Assembly: GCA_965372385.1 (NCBI GenBank)
Contig: CBDVCD010000099.1
Coordinates: 1 to 10,921 of the forward strand
DNA: 10,921 bases
Source of the DNA: JASJBU01 sp965372385
GTDB taxonomy: Bacteria; Pseudomonadota; Gammaproteobacteria; Chromatiales; Chromatiaceae
Direction: 5' to 3'
The position numbers and the translations under genes were made by a program. This document shows, in pieces, positions 7,514-10,921 of the stretch (positions within the stretch are counted from its first letter, which is position 1; each line of letters opens with the position of its first letter). The notes under the pieces were generated by a model that saw nothing but the letters and a program-made list of their open reading frames with translations, made no database searches and was not told the DNA's origin.

Positions 7514-9354
7514 ACCGGCACACCCAGCGGATAGCTCAACTCCACTCCCGTGGTCAGTTGGGTGAGCTGGACCTCTACTTTGCCCGGTTTCTGTTGGAGC
7601 GGGCGAGCCAGCCTTCGAAAGGACTCGCCCTGGCCGCGGCGTTGGCCTGCCGGGCTGCCGCCGAGGGGCATGTCTGTCTGGATCTCAAATCTGTTGCCAA
7701 TCAGATCATTCAGTCTGATGAAGTGACTGGCAAGGAGCCGATACCGCCGTTGGATTTATGCCGAGAGTCACTGCGTCGCAGTGGTGTGGTGGGGCATCCC
7801 GGCGACTATCAGCCATTGATCCTGGATGGCGCTGATCGACTCTATCTGCACCGCTATTGGGACTATGAGCAGCGCCTGGCGAAGGACCTGCTGAGTCGCG
7901 CCCAGCCATGGAGCGGGGCGGTGGACCGGACACGACTGGCTGCGGATATCAGCCGACTTTTTCCCCCTTTGGATCGGACGGAGGTGGATTGGCAGAAGCT
8001 GGCTGCGGCTACCGCGGTGTTGCGTCATCTGAGTGTCATATCCGGTGGACCAGGAACCGGAAAAACCACCACGGTGACAAAAATTCTTGCCCTGCTCCGT
8101 CTGCAGCCCGGGGGGCAGGCGCTACGCATTGCCCTGGCGGCCCCCACCGGCAAGGCGGCCTCAAGAATGCAGGAGGCGATCCATCAGGCAAAGTCAACCC
8201 TTGCCCTGCCGACGGAGATTGCCACCCGTATTCCGGAGCAGGCCACTACCTTGCACCGCCTGCTGGGTGTCAGGCAGGGACAGACCGGTTTCCGGCATCA
8301 TCGAGACAATCTGCTGCCTGTGGATGTGCTGATTCTTGACGAGGCCTCCATGATCGATGTGGCGCTGATGGTGAAGCTGCTGGATGCCTTGCCGCAGGCC
8401 TCGCGTCTGATCCTGCTGGGCGATAAAGATCAGCTTGCCTCGGTGGAGGCTGGGGCAGTGCTGGGGGATATCTGTGGCAATTGTACAGGTCCTCCCCAGG
8501 AATTTGCCAAGCAGCTGCAATTGCTGACGGGGGAGATGCCCGTTGCAGAGGGTGGTAAAAAGGGCGCTGTTTGCGATTCCATTGTGGTGCTCAGACATAG
8601 TTACCGGTTTGGTGAGGATAGTGGGATCGGGCGTCTGGCTGCCGCGGTGAAAGAGGGTGACATGGATCAGGCGGTATCGTTATTGGGGTCGAAGCAGGGG
8701 CAGGCAGGCGTAAGTCTCTTGTCCGGGGAGAACGATGCAGCGACCTATGCGGCAGAGAAAATTCTTGCCCTGATGAGACTGATTGCGCAAGGGGCGCCGG
8801 TGGAGAGTTTGTTCACTGCCCTGAACCGTTTTCGTCTGCTCTGTGCCTTGAAGCAGGGTCCGGCAGGTTCAATCGAGCTGAATCAACGGATTGTAACCCG
8901 CCTGCGGAAGGCGGGTGTACCGATCGAGGGTGAGTGGTTTCCCGGTCGCCCCATCATGGTGACCCGTAACGACTATCAGTTGAAGTTCTTTAACGGTGAT
9001 ATCGGCATAACCCTTCCGGATCCCCGACGGGCCGGCGAAATGGGGGTGGTGTTTCAGAAGGAGGGCGGAGAGTTGCGTTGGCTCGCCCCAACCCGGCTGC
9101 CGCCACATGAGACGGTCTTTGCCATGACCGTACACAAGAGTCAGGGCTCAGAATTCGCAGAGGTCCTGCTGCTGCTGCCCGACAGAGATACACCTCTTCT
9201 CAGTCGGGAGCTGATCTATACCGCCATCACCCGGGCCCGGAAACAGTTTGTTCTCTCCTCACCGGTGGAGCTTTTCCAAACAGCAGTTAAACGAAGGCTG
9301 AGCCGTCAGTCAGGTTTGGCCGATCTGCTGCAAGCAGCAGCAGAACTTTTCTGA
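7510..9354 (+). CDS. recD: RecBCD subunit alpha, RecD 5'-3' helicase
   Basis: RecD is the fast SF1B 5'-3' helicase of RecBCD; it controls nuclease strength before Chi and RecA loading after it. The 614-residue product (E. coli 608) has Walker A 'GGPGTGKT' (179-186), motif II 'DEAS' (277-280), motif III 'GDKDQLASVEAG' (304-315), motif IV 'HSYRFG', motif V 'TVHKSQGSEF' (540-549) and motif VI 'YTAITRAR' (570-577). The N-terminal about 170 residues correspond to the RecB-contacting domain. The frame is open further upstream to a GTG at 7429, but the ATG at 7510 is preferred. It overlaps the recB stop in the same ATGA arrangement as recC-recB, is preceded by a good Shine-Dalgarno, and gives the usual family length. 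I see no missing motif. No T-tailed hairpin follows the stop, so where the recCBD transcript ends is unclear. Confidence 0.97.
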   Translation: MNRHTQRIAQLHSRGQLGELDLYFARFLLERASQPSKGLALAAALACRAAAEGHVCLDLKSVANQIIQSDEVTGKEPIPPLDLCRESLRRSGVVGHPGDYQPLILDGADRLYLHRYWDYEQRLAKDLLSRAQPWSGAVDRTRLAADISRLFPPLDRTEVDWQKLAAATAVLRHLSVISGGPGTGKTTTVTKILALLRLQPGGQALRIALAAPTGKAASRMQEAIHQAKSTLALPTEIATRIPEQATTLHRLLGVRQGQTGFRHHRDNLLPVDVLILDEASMIDVALMVKLLDALPQASRLILLGDKDQLASVEAGAVLGDICGNCTGPPQEFAKQLQLLTGEMPVAEGGKKGAVCDSIVVLRHSYRFGEDSGIGRLAAAVKEGDMDQAVSLLGSKQGQAGVSLLSGENDAATYAAEKILALMRLIAQGAPVESLFTALNRFRLLCALKQGPAGSIELNQRIVTRLRKAGVPIEGEWFPGRPIMVTRNDYQLKFFNGDIGITLPDPRRAGEMGVVFQKEGGELRWLAPTRLPPHETVFAMTVHKSQGSEFAEVLLLLPDRDTPLLSRELIYTAITRARKQFVLSSPVELFQTAVKRRLSRQSGLADLLQAAAELF

Positions 9355-9467
9355 CCACATAAAAAGAAATTTGGGATGGATAATCCCTGGCTGTGATAGG
9401 GTATGCCTGCTTGAAGAGTCGGGTGGAGATAGTTAATTTCCAATGACTTATTAAACATATAGTTACA

Positions 9468-9495
9468 TTGCTCTCATGATAATTTAGATTATATT
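9468..9495 (+). promoter_or_regulatory. Candidate sigma70-type promoter of sat
   Basis: In the AT-rich part of the recD-sat gap, TTGCTC (9468-9473, 3 of 6 to the -35 consensus) is followed after 16 nt by TATATT (9490-9495, 5 of 6 to the -10 consensus). This would start transcription near 9502 and leave a leader of about 108 nt. Alternative -10-like hexamers are TATAGT (9458-9463) and GATAAT (9478-9483), each with a poorer -35 partner. A promoter somewhere in 9430-9500 is likely because the gap is AT-rich and sat has its own terminator; the exact hexamers are a guess. Confidence 0.35.
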
Positions 9496-9515
9496 CGGTT
9501 GAGGCCCTGAGAGAG

Positions 9516-9539
9516 TAACAGGTCAACTAACAGGTGACT
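9516..9539 (+). repeat. Tandem 12-bp direct repeat upstream of sat
   Basis: TAACAGGT occurs at 9516-9523 and again at 9528-9535, and the two 12-base units (TAACAGGTCAAC and TAACAGGTGACT) match at 9 of 12 positions. The 12-bp period is near one helical turn, and GTCA (9522-9525) with TGAC (9535-9538) also forms an inverted pair across it. The position between the candidate promoter and the sat ribosome site would suit a regulator site or a leader element. No known regulator motif is recognised. Confidence 0.5.
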
Positions 9540-9544
9540 TACGC

Positions 9545-9571
9545 GGCAATCAGCCATCCCGCTGATCAGCC
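9545..9571 (+). promoter_or_regulatory. Leader hairpin upstream of sat
   Basis: GGC-A-ATCAGC (9545-9554) can pair with GCTGAT-CA-GCC (9561-9571) around the loop CATCCC (9555-9560). That gives 9 base pairs interrupted by a small internal loop. The right arm contains a perfect 10-base palindrome, GCTGATCAGC (9561-9570). The hairpin ends 23 nt before the sat Shine-Dalgarno and has no T tail, so it is not an intrinsic terminator. It could stabilise the mRNA 5' end or be a DNA operator. Structure is inferred by eye only, and it is not a riboswitch class I know. Confidence 0.4.
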
Positions 9572-9594
9572 AAGCAGATTTTGCGATCAAAACG

Positions 9595-9600
9595 AAGGAG
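9595..9600 (+). promoter_or_regulatory. sat ribosome binding site
   Basis: AAGGAG sits 10 nt before the ATG at 9611 and decides that start. The frame is open further upstream to 9581, but that extension would encode a short Arg/Lys-rich peptide across the Shine-Dalgarno itself, which is not credible. The ATP sulfurylase family sequence begins at 'MIKPIGSDELKPLF'. Confidence 0.85.
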
Positions 9601-9610
9601 ACGAAACGTC

Positions 9611-10801
9611 ATGATCAAACCCATTGGTTCCGATGAGCTAAAACCTTTGTTCGTCTACGATCCGGAGGAACATCACAAACTGTTCCACGAGGCCGAAGGC
9701 CTGCCCTCGGTTGTAATCAGCTCACAGGCTGCCGGCAACGCAGTCATGATGGGTGCCGGTTATTTCAATCCCCTGCAGGGCTTCATGAATGTGGCTGACG
9801 CCATGGGCGCCGCGGAGAAGATGACCCTGACTGACGGCAGTTTTTTCCCGGTTCCCGTTCTCTGTCTGCTGCAGAGTGCCGATGCCATCGGTGATGCCAA
9901 GCGCATCGCATTGCGCGATCCTAATGTCGAGGGCAACCCTGTACTGGCAGTGATGGATGTGGAAGCCATCGAGACCGTGAGTGACGAGCAGATGGTGGTG
10001 ATGACCGACAAGGTCTATCGTACCGACGATATGGATCATGTGGGTGTCGGCGCCTTCAACTCACAGGGTCGTGTTGCTGTTTCCGGTTCCATCCAGGTCC
10101 TGAACTTTTCCTACTTTCAGAGTGATTTCCCCGATACCTTCCGTACCGCTGTGGAAATCCGCAACGAGATCAAGGAGCATGGCTGGGAGAAGGTTGTCGC
10201 CTTTCAGACCCGTAACCCAATGCACCTGGCACATGAAGAGCTGTGCCACATGGCCATGGATCGTCTGGGCTGTGACGGTCTGGTGATCCACATGCTGCTG
10301 GGGAGACTGAAGAAGGGCGATATCCCTGCCCCCGTACGTGACGCGGCGATTCGCAAGATGGCCGAGGTCTACTTCCCGCCAAACAGCGTGATGATCACCG
10401 GTTATGGTTTCGACATGCTCTATGCAGGCCCCCGCGAGGCCGTTCTGCACGCCTACTTCCGCCAGAACATGGGCGCCAGCCATTTCATCATCGGCCGTGA
10501 CCACGCCGGTGTGGGTGACTACTACGGCGCCTTCGATGCCCAGACCATCTTCGATGACGAAGTGCCGGCCGGGGCTATGGAGATTGAGATCTTCAAGGCA
10601 GACCACACCGCCTACTCCAAGAAGCTCAACAAGGTGGTGATGATGCGCGAAGCCCCAGATCACACCAAGGAAGACTTCGTTCTACTGTCAGGCACCAAGG
10701 TGCGTGAGATGCTGGGCAATGGCGAGGCTCCGCCTCCTGAGTTCTCACGTCCTGAGGTTGCCAAGATCCTGATGGATTACTACCAGTCCCTGAACGGTTG
10801 A
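9611..10801 (+). CDS. sat: Sulfate adenylyltransferase (ATP sulfurylase)
   Basis: This enzyme interconverts ATP + sulfate and APS + pyrophosphate in the cytoplasm. In sulfur oxidisers it commonly works in reverse, making ATP from the APS formed by APS reductase. The 396-residue product is the single-chain Sat type, not the CysDN type. Visible motifs are 'GYFNPLQGFM', the nucleotide-binding 'QTRNPMHLAHEEL' (199-211, HxxH = His205/His208), 'PREAVLHA', 'GRDHAGVGDYY' (295-305) and 'SGTKVREML' (360-368). There is no C-terminal APS kinase domain. Length and sequence closely match the Riftia-endosymbiont Sat as I remember it, pointing to a sulfur-oxidising gammaproteobacterium. In the HxxH motif the residue after His205 is Leu206, where I recall Arg ('NPMHRAH') in most homologues. 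No aprAB or other sulfur gene lies within the window, and the terminator just downstream suggests sat is transcribed alone. Direction of the reaction is inferred from relatives, not seen. Confidence 0.97.
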   Translation: MIKPIGSDELKPLFVYDPEEHHKLFHEAEGLPSVVISSQAAGNAVMMGAGYFNPLQGFMNVADAMGAAEKMTLTDGSFFPVPVLCLLQSADAIGDAKRIALRDPNVEGNPVLAVMDVEAIETVSDEQMVVMTDKVYRTDDMDHVGVGAFNSQGRVAVSGSIQVLNFSYFQSDFPDTFRTAVEIRNEIKEHGWEKVVAFQTRNPMHLAHEELCHMAMDRLGCDGLVIHMLLGRLKKGDIPAPVRDAAIRKMAEVYFPPNSVMITGYGFDMLYAGPREAVLHAYFRQNMGASHFIIGRDHAGVGDYYGAFDAQTIFDDEVPAGAMEIEIFKADHTAYSKKLNKVVMMREAPDHTKEDFVLLSGTKVREMLGNGEAPPPEFSRPEVAKILMDYYQSLNG

Positions 10802-10835
10802 TCCGTTAGCAACTGATACTGCCGCGGTAGACAAG

Positions 10836-10867
10836 AAAAAGCCCGCCTTCAGTGAAGGTGGGCTTTT
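10836..10867 (+). terminator. Intrinsic terminator after sat
   Basis: The arm GCCCGCCTTC (10841-10850) pairs with GAAGGTGGGC (10854-10863) around a 3-nt loop. The stem has 10 pairs with one G-T wobble and is followed by TTTT (10864-10867). It is preceded by AAAAA (10836-10840), so it could also stop transcription arriving from the right on the other strand. It lies 35 nt after the sat stop and closes the unit. Confidence 0.9.
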
Positions 10868-10921
10868 ATGTGTCTGTAAAAAATGGCCTGGAACTGCGTA
10901 ATGATAGAAAGGTTGTGAGAT

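Noticed and set aside
9373..9387. Possible terminator after recD (GGGAT / ATCCC hairpin)
   Set aside because: The stem has only 5 bp and no T tract follows, so it does not meet the form of an intrinsic terminator.
9287..9526. 79-codon - strand frame across the recD end and the gap
   Set aside because: Half overlaps the recD C terminus and the rest is AT-rich promoter-like DNA. There is no family resemblance to support it.
10061..10663. 200-codon open frame on the - strand opposite sat
   Set aside because: It is His/Val-rich shadow sequence complementary to the highly conserved Sat coding region, with no family resemblance.
10868..10921. Start of a further gene after the terminator
   Set aside because: The remaining 54 bases contain no ATG with a good ribosome site that stays open to the window edge and could be recognised.

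Overview
The window reads as an ordinary chromosomal segment of a sulfur-oxidising gammaproteobacterium. Two observations support this. First, there is a complete recC-recB-recD operon whose proteins align along their length with the Escherichia coli RecBCD subunits as I remember them. Second, there is a 396-residue ATP sulfurylase of the compact bacterial type, very close to the protein I recall from the Riftia tubeworm endosymbiont and the purple sulfur/Sedimenticola-like group. All genes lie on the + strand. The coding regions are GC-rich with dense G runs, while the one sizeable gap (9355-9610) is clearly AT-richer. I see no tRNA, rRNA, CRISPR array, insertion sequence, integrase or toxin gene.

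Layout: 2-682 is the 3' part of an HDOD-domain protein whose start lies before the window. An 88-bp gap with no convincing terminator or promoter follows. Then come recC (771-3947), recB (3944-7513) and recD (7510-9354), joined by two identical 4-base ATGA stop/start overlaps, so the three subunits are probably translated in a coupled way from one mRNA. The ptr (protease III) gene that sits between recC and recB in E. coli is absent. After recD a gap of about 256 bp holds a candidate promoter, a tandem 12-bp repeat, a leader hairpin and a strong Shine-Dalgarno site, followed by sat (9611-10801). A clean intrinsic terminator (10836-10867) closes sat, so it looks like its own transcription unit. 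The last 54 bases hold nothing I can support.

Functionally, RecB (3'-5' helicase plus nuclease), RecC (DNA-end splitting and Chi reading) and RecD (5'-3' helicase) form one complex that resects double-strand ends and loads RecA. Sat would convert APS plus pyrophosphate to ATP plus sulfate at the end of the reverse-direction sulfite oxidation route, or run forward for assimilation. The two units have no evident functional link.

I do not see a new biological system. The points most worth a second look are a 10-G homopolymer (and a 9-T tract) inside recB that would inactivate the gene on slippage, substitutions in RecC at positions used for Chi reading in E. coli, the repeat-plus-hairpin leader of sat, and a substitution in the HxxH motif of Sat.
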